NCBI RefSeq assembly: GCF_028473745.1
Contig: NZ_CP101137.1
Location: 5,084,001 to 5,148,000, forward strand
DNA length: 64,000 nt
Direction of reading: 5' to 3'
DNA from: Streptomyces sp. M92
Lineage (GTDB): Bacteria; Actinomycetota; Actinomycetes; Streptomycetales; Streptomycetaceae
Position 1 is the first letter of the stretch; each line of letters opens with the position of its first letter. The notes beneath the pieces were generated by a model. The model searched no databases. It saw only the letters and a list, made by a program, of their open reading frames with translations, and was not told where the DNA came from. This document shows, in pieces, positions 1 to 8,304 of the stretch. Made by a program: the position numbers and the translations under genes.

Positions 1-53
1 GTCGCTTCCAACTCCACTGCGGGCCGTGCGTAGTTGAGCGCGAACGGTTGCAT
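1..53 (-). CDS. Partial gene: N-terminus of a possible ATP-grasp-modified RiPP precursor
   Basis: Seventeen codons plus two bases of a leftward gene are visible before the window ends. The start is ATG at 53, with a good ribosome binding site (GGGAGAG) five bases upstream. The peptide begins MQPFALNYARPAVELEA. From memory this resembles the conserved N-terminus of small actinobacterial proteins annotated as putative ATP-grasp-modified RiPP precursors, which usually sit next to an ATP-grasp ligase and a methyltransferase; any such genes would lie left of the window. The gene call rests on the start and RBS; the family call is tentative because almost all of the protein is missing. Confidence 0.5.
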   Translation of the reverse strand, partial: MQPFALNYARPAVELEA

Positions 54-172
54 CGTCTCTCCCTAGTCGGTGCTGCGCCGATCAGACGACGGCCCGGTCA
101 CGGCGTCGCCTGGTCCGCCGACTTCCTTCGGCTTCCAGAGACTTATACGAATCGAACGGGTGATTGGTTTCC

Positions 173-496
173 TTACGCAGCGTAGTCATTGGGCGGACCG
201 GCGTCCCGCCGCCGGTCCTCGGCGCCCCGCCGGCCGCCGAGAGGGCCGCGCGCGGAGCGCAGCGCGAGGAGCAGCACGCCCACGTCGTCCAGGTAGACCG
301 GGTCCGGCAGGAGGTCCGCCGGCAGCACCAGGTAGAGGACGGCGCCCCAGAAGACCCACCGCGGACCGGTGGGCAGCCCCGCCCGTTCCAGATCCCGCCG
401 GGTGCGGACCAGCCGCACCAGCACGGCCACCGCCGTCGCGAGGACCGCCACCGCGAGCGTCACCGCCGCGATGATCACCACTGTGGTCGTGTCCAC
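173..496 (-). CDS. DUF1232 (YkvA-type) small membrane protein
   Basis: A 107-aa protein. It opens with a strongly hydrophobic segment (about residues 5-29, rich in V, A and I) consistent with one membrane helix. The motif YLVLPADLLPDP at about 54-65 is the signature of the DUF1232/YkvA family, followed by the usual acidic VYLDDVGVLLLALR stretch. The function of the family is unknown. The start is GTG at 496 behind a strong purine-rich RBS (GAGGAGGGGG). The stop is TAA, unusual in such GC-rich DNA. It stands alone, between the RiPP-like fragment and a divergent gene starting at 711. Confidence 0.8.
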   Translation of the reverse strand: MDTTTVVIIAAVTLAVAVLATAVAVLVRLVRTRRDLERAGLPTGPRWVFWGAVLYLVLPADLLPDPVYLDDVGVLLLALRSARGPLGGRRGAEDRRRDAGPPNDYAA

Positions 497-529
497 CCCG
501 CCCCCTCCTCATGGTGTGCGGCAGACGCC

Positions 530-559
530 CTGCCTTGCGGATGCCCGTTCGCAAGGCAG
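530..559. other. Perfect 10-bp inverted repeat upstream of the 711 gene
   Basis: CTGCCTTGCG at 530-539 and CGCAAGGCAG at 550-559 are exact inverted repeats separated by 10 bases. The hairpin lies between two divergent genes, so it is not at the 3' end of either. It may be an operator, a 5'-UTR structure or a relic terminator. It is not flanked by a T run. Confidence 0.4.
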
Positions 560-710
560 GCAAGTCCCCGGCGGCCGGTCTCTCATCCCTGTGGCCCACT
601 CCGGTGGCACGCCGGGGCGGACGTGCTTAGTAATGGTCAGCAGTCAGCACACAGCGCGTGTCGCATGTCGGGGACGCAGGGCGGCCGCACCCCCACCACA
701 CGGAGAGATC

Positions 711-2276
711 ATGACCACCGGATCTTCCTCACCCCGTTCGCCCGAATACGCCATATCCGCCGTGGACCTGCCCACGGGGGAGACGACCACGGCCACCGGC
801 ACGTACCCGGTGCGTGCGCCGGGCGCGCGACCCGGCTCCGGGACGCCGGCCGGCCGCACCTCGGCCGCGCGCTCGCCCGCCCCCGGGGAACCGGCCCACC
901 GGGAGCCCGACTCCGCCCCGCAGGAGCCCGTCCCGCAGCCCGCTCCCCGAGGCCCCGCGCGCGAGGAGGCCGCCGCGCCCGCCGGGAGGAGCTTTGCCGA
1001 GGAGCCGGCCGCCGACCGGCCCTCCCCGCAGGCCCACTCCCCGCAGGCCCCCTTCGATCAGGACGCCTTCGACCCCGACGTACTCGACCGGGAAGTGTTC
1101 GACCAGGACGCCGCCCAGGACGACGGCATGCGCGACGACGGCATGCGCGACGACGTCATGCCCGACGAGCCGGTACGCGAGTACGGCGACCCCGTCGGCG
1201 ACCTGGTGCGCGCCGCCGTGGCCGACCGGCCGCTGGAGGAGGTCGTCGACCTCATCACGATGCTGGAGGGGTCCGCCCAGTACGCGCAGGCCACGATCGA
1301 CGCGCTCCGCGCGGTCGGCGTGAACCGCTCGGTGGAGGACGTCACCCGGCTGGTCGGCCTGCTGACGCGGCCCCCGCGCAACCCGGACAGCGCGGACGAG
1401 GCGATCCGGGCCGCGGCGGAGTGCCGCTCCGTGGAGGACGTCACCCGGCTGATGGAACTGCTCCACCGCACGCCCCTGGAACCGCACTGCGGCCAGGAGG
1501 CCGTACGGGCCGCCGCCACCGGCCGCCCCGTCGAGGAACTGGTGCAGCTCATCGGCCGCCTGGCCGAGGACGGACGGGTACGCCCGGACCGGCCCGACGC
1601 CCGGCACCTGCGGGCGGCCCTGGACGGCGACGGCGACGGCCACCGCGAGGACGAGGAGCCGCCCGCCCGGCCGGCCGGACTGGCCGGTGTGTTCGCGGCG
1701 GGGGACCGCCGGGGCCGCGAACGCCGCCGGACCGCCCGCCCGGCCCGCCGGGGACGCGACCACGACGAGGCACGCGCCACCCGCGACCGCGGCCGGGACC
1801 GCGACCCCGGCGCGGAACCCGCGCGGCGCGACCGTGCCGCCCGCCGGGCCGACCGGGGCCCCGCCTGGCCCGTGTGGCTCACCGTAGCCGTCCTCGCCGG
1901 GTGCGGCGTCGCCTACTTCCCGCTCCACCAGAACGACGCCTCGGCCCGCGCCTACGGAGTCGCCCTCGGCCTGTCCGCGCTCTGCCTGCTGCTGGCGCTG
2001 CTGCTGACCGTGCGGCCCGCCGTGCCGCTGCTCGCCGCGGCCGTCGTCGCACCGGCGGCGCTGGCCGCGGCCAAGCTCTACGGCGGTGCCACCCCCTCGT
2101 CGCGGGTGTCCCGGGCAGTGGACCTCACCCTGGCGCCCACCCGGATCGCCGTCGCGGTCGCCGTACTCGCGTCACTGGTCGCGCTGACCGCCCTGTGCGT
2201 ACGGGTTGCCTCGCAGGTGCCCGCCAGGCGCCGTCCGGCCGGCCCGATGCCCCGGGCGAGCCGCCTCGCGGACTGA
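711..2276 (+). CDS. Unrecognised membrane protein with degenerate helical repeats
   Basis: A 521-aa protein from ATG 711, chosen for the RBS GGAGAG four bases upstream; longer in-frame starts lack one. Order of parts: a low-complexity Pro/Ala/acidic N-terminal third; a DDGMR/DDGMR/DDVMP triplet near residues 137-151; then about four degenerate 35-37-residue repeats carrying R-(S/P)-(V/L)-E-(E/D)-(V/L)-x-x-L, for example RSVEDVTRL twice and RPVEELVQL; then an Arg-rich charged linker. The last ~135 residues contain three or four hydrophobic helices (start of first: WPVWLTVAVLAGCGVAYF). This looks like a cytoplasmic repeat domain tethered to the membrane by its C-terminus. I do not recognise the family and assign no function. 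Confidence 0.75.
   Translation: MTTGSSSPRSPEYAISAVDLPTGETTTATGTYPVRAPGARPGSGTPAGRTSAARSPAPGEPAHREPDSAPQEPVPQPAPRGPAREEAAAPAGRSFAEEPAADRPSPQAHSPQAPFDQDAFDPDVLDREVFDQDAAQDDGMRDDGMRDDVMPDEPVREYGDPVGDLVRAAVADRPLEEVVDLITMLEGSAQYAQATIDALRAVGVNRSVEDVTRLVGLLTRPPRNPDSADEAIRAAAECRSVEDVTRLMELLHRTPLEPHCGQEAVRAAATGRPVEELVQLIGRLAEDGRVRPDRPDARHLRAALDGDGDGHREDEEPPARPAGLAGVFAAGDRRGRERRRTARPARRGRDHDEARATRDRGRDRDPGAEPARRDRAARRADRGPAWPVWLTVAVLAGCGVAYFPLHQNDASARAYGVALGLSALCLLLALLLTVRPAVPLLAAAVVAPAALAAAKLYGGATPSSRVSRAVDLTLAPTRIAVAVAVLASLVALTALCVRVASQVPARRRPAGPMPRASRLAD
1119..1163 (+). repeat. Three 15-bp in-frame tandem repeats
   Basis: GACGACGGCATGCGC occurs at 1119-1133 and again at 1134-1148, followed by a diverged copy at 1149-1163. 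They encode DDGMR, DDGMR and DDVMP inside the protein starting at 711. Slippage of this array would change copy number without breaking the frame. Confidence 0.8.
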
Positions 2277-2314
2277 CCGGACGGCCACCGCTCAACCACC
2301 CCCCGCACACATCC

Positions 2315-2345
2315 GTGGCCCGCGCCGGCACCCGGCGCGGGCCAC
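2315..2345. terminator. Hairpin terminator between convergent genes
   Basis: Fourteen-base perfect arms (GTGGCCCGCGCCGG and its complement) with a three-base loop. It lies between the convergent ends of the 711 gene and the molybdenum hydroxylase operon, so it probably serves both strands. No U tract is present, as is usual in Streptomyces. Confidence 0.8.
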
Positions 2346-2356
2346 GGGCCGTGCGC

Positions 2357-4486
2357 TCACACGCCCAGCATGCCCGCGGGGTGCTCGTGCTCCAGCAGGG
2401 CGGTGAGCACCCGGTGCGGAGTGAGCGGGAGTTCCCGGAAGCGGATGCCGGTGGCGTGGTGGACGGCGTTGCCGACGGCGGCCGCCGAGCCGACGATGCC
2501 GATCTCACCGATCCCCTTGCTGCCCATCGGGTTGAGGTGGGCGTCCTCCTCGTCGACCCAGTACGCCTGGACGTCCGCCACGTCGGCGTGCGCGGGCACG
2601 TGGTAGGAGGCCAGGTCGGACTCGGTGAAGTCGCCGAACGCCGGGTCCACCGTGCTGTCCTCGGTCAGCGCCATGCCCAGCCCCATCGTCATGCCGCCGA
2701 CGAACTGGGAGCGGGCGGTACGGGCGTTGAGGATGCGCCCCGCCGCGAACACCCCCAGCAGCCGCGTCACCCGCACCTCACCGGTGACCGTGTCCACGGT
2801 GACCTCGGCGAAGTGCGCGCCGAACGCGTGCCGCGCGTACGGGCTCTCGGCGTCCGCGGTGCCGGAGGTGTCGGCGTCGGCGGTGACGCCCTCGTCGGGC
2901 AGCGGCCCCGAGTGCCCGTCGAGCCGGCCGAGCAGCCGGACACACGCCTCGTGCACGGCCCACCCCCACGAGGCGGTGCCGGAGGAGCCGCCGGCCATCG
3001 GCGCGAACCCGATGCCGCTGTCGGCGACTTCGATGCGCACCCGGTCCAGCGGCACGCCGAGGGCGTCGGCCGCGATCTGCGCGCAGACCGTTCGGGCGCC
3101 GGTGCCGATGTCGGTGGCGTTGACCCGGACCAGGAAGCCGCCGTCGGGCAGCGCCCGCGCCGAGGCCGTGCACGGCGACACCAGCACCGGGTACGTGGCC
3201 GCGGCCACCCCGCTGCCGATCAGCAGCGGCCCGGCGGCGCGGGACCCCGGGCGCGGATCACGGTCCTGCCAGCCGAAGCGGCGGGCGCCCTCGCGCAGGC
3301 ACTCCACCAGGTTCCGGCTGCTGAAGGGCTTGCCGCTGTCCGGTTCGGTCTCCGGCTCGTTGCGGATCCGCAGCTCCACCGGGTCGATGCCGAGCTCGGT
3401 GGCCAGTTCGTCCATCGCGGACTCCAGCGCGTACATGCCGGGGCATTCGCCGGGGGCGCGCATCCAGGACGGTGTGGGCACGTCCAGCCGGGTGACGCGG
3501 TGCGCGGTGCGCAGGGCGGGCGCGGCGTACATGACCCGGGCGGGGACGGCCGCCTGCTCCACGAACTCCTTCACCCGGGAGGTGTGCGTCGTCACCTCGT
3601 GCGTCAGGGAGGTGAGCCGGCCGTCGGCGCCGGCGCCGAGCCGCAGCCGGTGCAGGGTCGGCGCGCGGTGTCCCACGACGGCCGGCAGGTAGCGGCGCGG
3701 CAGCGCCACCGTGACCGGCCGTCCGGTCACCCGCGCCGCCATCGCGGCCAGCACCACGTCGGGGCGGGGCGTGCCCTTGGACCCGAAGCCGCCGCCCACG
3801 TGCTCGGCGAGGACCGTGACCCGGTCCCCGGGCAGCTCGAACATCCGGGCCAGTTCCGCGCGTACGGCGGTGGTGCCCTGGCTGGAGGAGTGCGCGGTCA
3901 GCCGGCCGTCCTCCCACCACGCCGTGCTGGTGTGCGGCTCCATCGGGTGGTTGTGCAGCGGCGGGACCCGGTACTCGACGTCCAGCCGGGTCCCCGACGA
4001 CGCGAACGCGGCTTCGGCGTCCCCGTGTTCCGTGACGGCCGGGAACCCGCCGTTGGCCGAGTCGGGGACGTACGCCTCCGGATGGCCGGCGGTGAGCGTC
4101 ACGTCGTGCTCCTCCGCCTCGTACGTGACCCGCACCGCCGCGGCGCCGGCCCGCGCCGCCTCCAGCGTCTCGCCGACCACCAGGCCCACGAACCAGCCCC
4201 GGTGCGGGACGTGCGGGCTCTGCAGCACGGCCAGGGTGGGGTCCTCCGGATCGGCGAGCCGGGGCGCGTTCTCGTGCGTGAGCACCGCGAGCACGCCGGG
4301 CAGCGCGAGCGCGGGCGCGGTGTCGACGCCGGTCACCCGGCCCCGCGCCACGGCGGCCGGCACCGGCCAGGCCTGTGCCCGGCCGGGGACGTCGTACTCG
4401 GCGGCGTACCGGGCGGTGCCGGTGACCTTCTCCCGCCCCTCCCGGCGCTCGGCCGGAGCGCCCAGGACGGTTTCGGTGCCGGTCAT
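2357..4486 (-). CDS. Molybdenum-binding subunit of a xanthine dehydrogenase/aldehyde oxidase family enzyme
   Basis: A 709-aa catalytic subunit that would hold the molybdopterin-cytosine dinucleotide cofactor and oxidise an aldehyde or N-heterocycle with water as oxygen source. Visible: an N-terminal hammerhead domain (EGREKVTGTARYAAEYD, ~16-32); GGGFGSKG at 231-238, the Mo-pterin glycine loop; and GSKGIGEIG near the end, whose Glu (about residue 661) matches the family's catalytic base. The length fits the PaoC/YagR type rather than single-chain XDH. The start is ATG 4486 with RBS AGGAGG. It is the last gene of a three-gene operon (2Fe-2S, FAD, Mo). The substrate cannot be read from the sequence. 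Confidence 0.9.
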   Translation of the reverse strand: MTGTETVLGAPAERREGREKVTGTARYAAEYDVPGRAQAWPVPAAVARGRVTGVDTAPALALPGVLAVLTHENAPRLADPEDPTLAVLQSPHVPHRGWFVGLVVGETLEAARAGAAAVRVTYEAEEHDVTLTAGHPEAYVPDSANGGFPAVTEHGDAEAAFASSGTRLDVEYRVPPLHNHPMEPHTSTAWWEDGRLTAHSSSQGTTAVRAELARMFELPGDRVTVLAEHVGGGFGSKGTPRPDVVLAAMAARVTGRPVTVALPRRYLPAVVGHRAPTLHRLRLGAGADGRLTSLTHEVTTHTSRVKEFVEQAAVPARVMYAAPALRTAHRVTRLDVPTPSWMRAPGECPGMYALESAMDELATELGIDPVELRIRNEPETEPDSGKPFSSRNLVECLREGARRFGWQDRDPRPGSRAAGPLLIGSGVAAATYPVLVSPCTASARALPDGGFLVRVNATDIGTGARTVCAQIAADALGVPLDRVRIEVADSGIGFAPMAGGSSGTASWGWAVHEACVRLLGRLDGHSGPLPDEGVTADADTSGTADAESPYARHAFGAHFAEVTVDTVTGEVRVTRLLGVFAAGRILNARTARSQFVGGMTMGLGMALTEDSTVDPAFGDFTESDLASYHVPAHADVADVQAYWVDEEDAHLNPMGSKGIGEIGIVGSAAAVGNAVHHATGIRFRELPLTPHRVLTALLEHEHPAGMLGV

Positions 4487-4511
4487 GGGGGTCCTCCTCG
4501 TGGACGCCGGT

Positions 4512-5504
4512 TCAGGTGGTGGCGGGCGGCGCGAGCCGGTCCAGTACGTCCAGGGCCAGCCGGCGGGCCAGCGGCACCTTGTAGGCGTTGTCCCGCAGCG
4601 GTTCGGCGGCGGCAAGTTCCAGGTCGACGGCGTGCTCGAAGGCCGCCGTGGTGGGCGCCGCGCCCACCAGCGCGTCCTCGGCCCGCCGAGCCCGCCAGGG
4701 CCGGTGCGCCAGCGCCCCGAAGGCGATCCCGGCGCGGTCCACCACCCCGTCCGCCATGTGCAGGACGACGGCGACGGAGGCCAGGGCGAAGGCGTACGAC
4801 GCCCGGTCCCGCGCCTTGCGGTACGCCGAGGGCAGCCCGGCGGTGGCGGCGGGCAGGACCACGCCGGTGATCAGCTCGCCGGGGTGGATCTCCGTGTCCC
4901 GCTCGGGGTGCGTGCCGGGCAGGCGGTGGAAGTCGGCGGCGGGCACGCTCCGGGTGCCGTCGGGGCCGTGCAGCTCCACCCGGGCGTCGAGGGCGGCGAG
5001 CGCCACCGCCATGTCCGACGGGTGGGTGGCGATGCACTGCTCGGAGTGGCCGAGCACCGCGTGGTCGCGGTGCACGCCCTGGAGGGCGCCGCAACCCGTG
5101 CCGGGCTCCCGCTTGTTGCAGGGCTTGGACAGGTCCTGGAAGTAGGGGCAGCGGGTGCGCTGCAACAGGTTGCCGCCCGTGGTGGCGGCGTTGCGCAACT
5201 GCCCCGAGGCGCCCGCCAGCAGCGCCTGGGACAGCGCGGGGTAGCGGTCGCGGACGGCGGGATGGGCCGCGAGGTCGCTGTTGCGCACCATGGCCCCGGC
5301 CCGCAGCGAACCGTCGGGCAGTTCCTCCACGGTGTCCAGCGGCAGCCGGGTGACGTCGACGAGGGCGGCGGGCGTCTCCACGCCGAGCTTCATCAGGTCG
5401 ACGAGGTTGGTGCCGCCGCCGAGGTAGCGGGCGCCGGGGTGGGCGGCGAACGCGTCGGTGGCCTCCTCGACGCTGCCGGCCCGTACGTAGGCGAAGGGCT
5501 GCAC
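4512..5504 (-). CDS. FAD-binding subunit of the molybdenum hydroxylase, with a four-cysteine cluster
   Basis: A 330-aa CO-dehydrogenase medium-subunit family protein that relays electrons between the iron-sulfur and external acceptor sites. The FAD loop RYLGGGTNLVDLMKLGV is at about 26-42, and a second FAD-contact stretch ATTGGNLLQRTRCPY at about 107-121. Cys119, Cys129, Cys138 and Cys157 match the four-cysteine insert that carries an additional [4Fe-4S] cluster in PaoB-type aldehyde oxidases, and which classical xanthine dehydrogenase lacks. The start is GTG 5504, immediately after the TGA of the 2Fe-2S gene (TGAGTG), implying translational coupling. This insert favours a periplasmic-aldehyde-oxidoreductase-like enzyme, although no Tat signal is visible on the partner subunit. 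Confidence 0.9.
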   Translation of the reverse strand: MQPFAYVRAGSVEEATDAFAAHPGARYLGGGTNLVDLMKLGVETPAALVDVTRLPLDTVEELPDGSLRAGAMVRNSDLAAHPAVRDRYPALSQALLAGASGQLRNAATTGGNLLQRTRCPYFQDLSKPCNKREPGTGCGALQGVHRDHAVLGHSEQCIATHPSDMAVALAALDARVELHGPDGTRSVPAADFHRLPGTHPERDTEIHPGELITGVVLPAATAGLPSAYRKARDRASYAFALASVAVVLHMADGVVDRAGIAFGALAHRPWRARRAEDALVGAAPTTAAFEHAVDLELAAAEPLRDNAYKVPLARRLALDVLDRLAPPATT

Positions 5505-6119
5505 TCAGATCACGTCCTCGACCGCGTCGGCGATGCGCGGGTAGGCCCCGCACCGGCAGATGTTGCCGCTCAGCCGCTCCCGGATCTCCTCGCGGCCCAG
5601 CGGGACGGGCTCGCCGGAGGGGGCCTGCGGGTCGGTGACGTGGGACGGGTGCCCGGCAGCCGCCTCGGCGAGCACGCCCACCGCGGAGCAGATCTGTCCC
5701 GGCGTGCAGTACCCGCACTGGAAGGCGTCGCGGTCCAGGAAGGCCCGCTGCATCGGGTGCAGTTCCTCGCCGTCCCCGGCGAGGCCCTCGACGGTGGTGA
5801 TCTCGCAGCCGTCCAGGGCGACGGCGAACAGCAGGCAGCTGTTGACGCGCCGCCCGTCCACGAGGACCGTGCAGGCGCCGCACTGCCCGTGGTCGCAGCC
5901 CTTCTTGGCACCCGCGAGACCGAGGTCCTCCCGCAGCAGGTCCAGCAGTACGCGGCGGTGGTCGACGGTGAGGGTGTGCGGTTTGCCGTTGACGCGGAGC
6001 GTGGTGTCCGACCGGGACGTCGGTGGCGGGGAGGCGGGGGCGGTGCCCTCGTGCTGGCTGTCCATGGCGTCGGTGACCTTCCGGGACGGGCCGTACGGCT
6101 GTGCGGTCCGCGTATCCAC
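5505..6119 (-). CDS. 2Fe-2S subunit of the molybdenum hydroxylase
   Basis: A 204-aa small subunit with two [2Fe-2S] clusters. The plant-type ferredoxin motif GCDHGQCGACTVLVDG gives Cys75, Cys80 and Cys83, with Cys95 in NSCLL; the second cluster uses Cys135/Cys138 (QCGYCTPGQI) and Cys188/Cys190 (GNICRCG). All eight ligands are present, so the protein should be functional. The start is GTG 6119, overlapping a GGGAGG element; ATG 6065 is an alternative that trims 18 residues. It is the first gene of the operon, and is followed without a gap by the FAD subunit. A separate molybdopterin-cytosine-dinucleotide maturation factor is not seen nearby. Confidence 0.92.
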   Translation of the reverse strand: MDTRTAQPYGPSRKVTDAMDSQHEGTAPASPPPTSRSDTTLRVNGKPHTLTVDHRRVLLDLLREDLGLAGAKKGCDHGQCGACTVLVDGRRVNSCLLFAVALDGCEITTVEGLAGDGEELHPMQRAFLDRDAFQCGYCTPGQICSAVGVLAEAAAGHPSHVTDPQAPSGEPVPLGREEIRERLSGNICRCGAYPRIADAVEDVI

Positions 6120-6152
6120 CTCCCGTCGCCTGACACGTGAGGGTGCCCTCAG

Positions 6153-7304
6153 TCAGCCGCCGGAGTCGCCCGGGGCGCCCTTCTCGCCGTCCTGGCCGGG
6201 AGGAGCCGTACGGCGTGACCGGCCGGTGCCCCGGAACCGTTCCAGCGTGCGGGTCAGCCCCCGGAACGGGGACGCGGGCGGCTCGGACGGCGCCCGCCCG
6301 GCCGGCAGGCCGCCGGCGGACTCCCGGTAGGCGGCCAGGGCCTCGGCCGCGCTCTCGGCCGCCTCCCGGTAGAGGTCCCGGGACTGCGTCATGGCCTCCA
6401 GGGCCTCGGCGTACATCGCCACGAGCTTGCGCTCGCGCTCCAGTTCCTCGGCCATGGTCAGCAGCCGCCAGTCCTCCCGCAGGGCGGCGAGGGCCTCCTG
6501 GGCGTCGGCCGTCAGCGGCCGCGCCAGGGCGTCGAACGACGTCACGGCGGCGATCAGGCCGGCCGGTTCGGACCCGTCCAGGAAGACGGTGCGCACGGAG
6601 AAGTCCCCGGCCTCCCAGCCGTCCGGGGCCGGGGTGCCGGGCAGCACCGCGGCACCGCCGCGCGGCACCTGGACGCCGAAGTCCTCCAGCGCCCAGTTCA
6701 CCACCCGCAGCTGCTGGGGTGCGGCGCGGTGCTCGACCACGCGGTGCCGCAGGCCCGGCGGCAGCCGGTCCGCCAGCGGTACCCGGCCCCGGTGGTCCGG
6801 GGTCATCGCCTCGTGCACGACGACGTGGATGTTCCACGGACTGCGCCCGGCCTCCTTGAGCAGCCTGCGTACCGCCTTGTCGTCGTCCGGGAGGGTGTTG
6901 ATGCCCCGCAGCCGCAGACCCGTGGCGATGTCCCGGTCCCAGGTGACGTCCGGGTCGTCTGGCCAGAACACGGTGGCGGGGGAGGGCCAGGCGTTGTCCC
7001 AGGCCGCCTCGGCCTCCGCCAGCAGCGTCCACTCCTGCCCGCCGGCCGAAGGGGGCGCCAGGGTCAGCCTGGCCCGCACGGTGACGGGACCCGGGGCCTT
7101 CCAGCGGGCCTCGAAGACCCGGACACCGGCACTCCGCTCCGGGGGCTCGTCGGGCAGCTCCAGGAAGTCGTCGACGACCTGGCCGTCCCTCATCCGCTGG
7201 AGGTGGTCCCGGACGGTGTCCTCGGCCGCGGATCCGACGTGGCGGCCGCGGGCGGACCACAGCGTGGGCGGAGTCGAGGGGAGGGCGGCGGAAGAGGTCG
7301 GCAT
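6153..7304 (-). CDS. Unrecognised 383-aa protein with C-terminal coiled coil
   Basis: Begins MPTSSAALPSTPPTLW at ATG 7304; the upstream RBS is weak, so the start could be slightly different. The first ~260 residues are a mixed alpha/beta region with many Trp and acidic residues and no motif I recognise. Around residues 270-330 a heptad-like, charge-rich stretch (MAEELERERKLVAMYAEAL) predicts a coiled coil, followed by a Pro/Arg/Gly-rich tail. There is no signal peptide or membrane helix. It ends 33 bp upstream of the 2Fe-2S gene start on the same strand and could be cotranscribed with the molybdenum hydroxylase operon, but nothing in it suggests a redox or chaperone role. Confidence 0.75.
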   Translation of the reverse strand: MPTSSAALPSTPPTLWSARGRHVGSAAEDTVRDHLQRMRDGQVVDDFLELPDEPPERSAGVRVFEARWKAPGPVTVRARLTLAPPSAGGQEWTLLAEAEAAWDNAWPSPATVFWPDDPDVTWDRDIATGLRLRGINTLPDDDKAVRRLLKEAGRSPWNIHVVVHEAMTPDHRGRVPLADRLPPGLRHRVVEHRAAPQQLRVVNWALEDFGVQVPRGGAAVLPGTPAPDGWEAGDFSVRTVFLDGSEPAGLIAAVTSFDALARPLTADAQEALAALREDWRLLTMAEELERERKLVAMYAEALEAMTQSRDLYREAAESAAEALAAYRESAGGLPAGRAPSEPPASPFRGLTRTLERFRGTGRSRRTAPPGQDGEKGAPGDSGG

Positions 7305-7497
7305 GAGTCCATCGGGAAGCAGGGGCACGGACAGAGGCAAGTATCGTCGCCGCAGGTCAGCCGAGAGCACTCGGGGTCCGCCGACCGGGCGGGGCGAGGG
7401 GCGGCGCGCGGTGGCGCCGGCGGGTCCCGGGTGCGCCGTGCGCGAGAGTGGGCGGGAGCACGAGGACCGACCGTACGGCATGAAAGGGAGCGACCTG

Positions 7498-8292
7498 ATG
7501 AACCTCGACCTCGGCGGGCGGACCGCACTGGTGACGGGCTCCTCGCAGGGCATCGGCGCGGCGATCGCCGCCGGTCTGGCCCGGGCCGGTGCCACGGTGG
7601 GCGTCAACGGACGCGACGCCGGCCGCCTGGAGGAGAGCGTGACGGGACTGCGGGCCGAGGTGCCGGACGGCGCGTTCGTGCCGGTGGCGGCCGACCTCGG
7701 CACCGAGGAGGGCGCCGAGCGGGCCCTGGAGACGCTGCCCGACGTGGACATCCTCGTGAACAACCTCGGCGTCTTCGGCGCCGTTCCCGCGCTGGAGATC
7801 AGCGACGCCGAGTGGCGCCGCTACTTCGAGATCAACGTCCTCGCGGGCGTCAGGCTGACGCGCGCCCATCTCCCCCGGATGAGGGAACGGGGCTGGGGCC
7901 GGGTGCTGTACATCGCGAGTGACTCGGCCGTCGTGATCCCGGCCGAGATGATCCACTACGGGGTCTCCAAGACGGCCCTGCTCGCGGTGGGCCGCGGCTT
8001 CGCCAAGGAGGCGGCCGGCAGCGGCGTCACCGTCAACTCCGTCATCGCGGGGCCGACCCGCACCGAGGGCGTGGAGGACTTCGTGTACCAGCTCGTCGAC
8101 CGGGACCTCCCCTGGGACGAGGCCCAGCGCGCCTTCATGCGTGAACACCGCCCGCAGTCGCTGCTCCAGCGGCTGATCGAGCCCGAGGAGATCGCCAACC
8201 TCGTGGTGTACCTGAGCTCGCCCCAGGCCTCCGCCACCACGGGAGCGGCCGTCCGCGTCGACGGCGGATACGTCGACTCGATCCTGCCGTAG
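7498..8292 (+). CDS. SDR-family NAD(P)-dependent oxidoreductase
   Basis: A 264-aa classical short-chain dehydrogenase. The cofactor loop TGSSQGIG is at 13-20, NNLG (normally NNAG) at 88-91, and the catalytic Ser143, Tyr154 and Lys158 are in place (YGVSK). The C-terminus (GAAVRVDGGYVDSILP) is typical of FabG-like SDRs. Length and motifs are complete, so it should be active; the substrate is unknown. The start is ATG 7498 with RBS AAGGGAG seven bases away; ATG 7480 in the same frame is less well supported. It is divergent from the unrecognised gene at 7304 and convergent with the YihY gene, leaving 12 bp between stops. Confidence 0.9.
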   Translation: MNLDLGGRTALVTGSSQGIGAAIAAGLARAGATVGVNGRDAGRLEESVTGLRAEVPDGAFVPVAADLGTEEGAERALETLPDVDILVNNLGVFGAVPALEISDAEWRRYFEINVLAGVRLTRAHLPRMRERGWGRVLYIASDSAVVIPAEMIHYGVSKTALLAVGRGFAKEAAGSGVTVNSVIAGPTRTEGVEDFVYQLVDRDLPWDEAQRAFMREHRPQSLLQRLIEPEEIANLVVYLSSPQASATTGAAVRVDGGYVDSILP

Positions 8293-8304
8293 GCCGGGCG
8301 GGCG

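Noticed and set aside
164..4870. A very long open frame on the + strand covering the first 4.7 kb
   Set aside because: It runs antisense to the molybdenum hydroxylase genes and has Arg/Pro-rich low-complexity translation. Such frames are a by-product of very high GC content.
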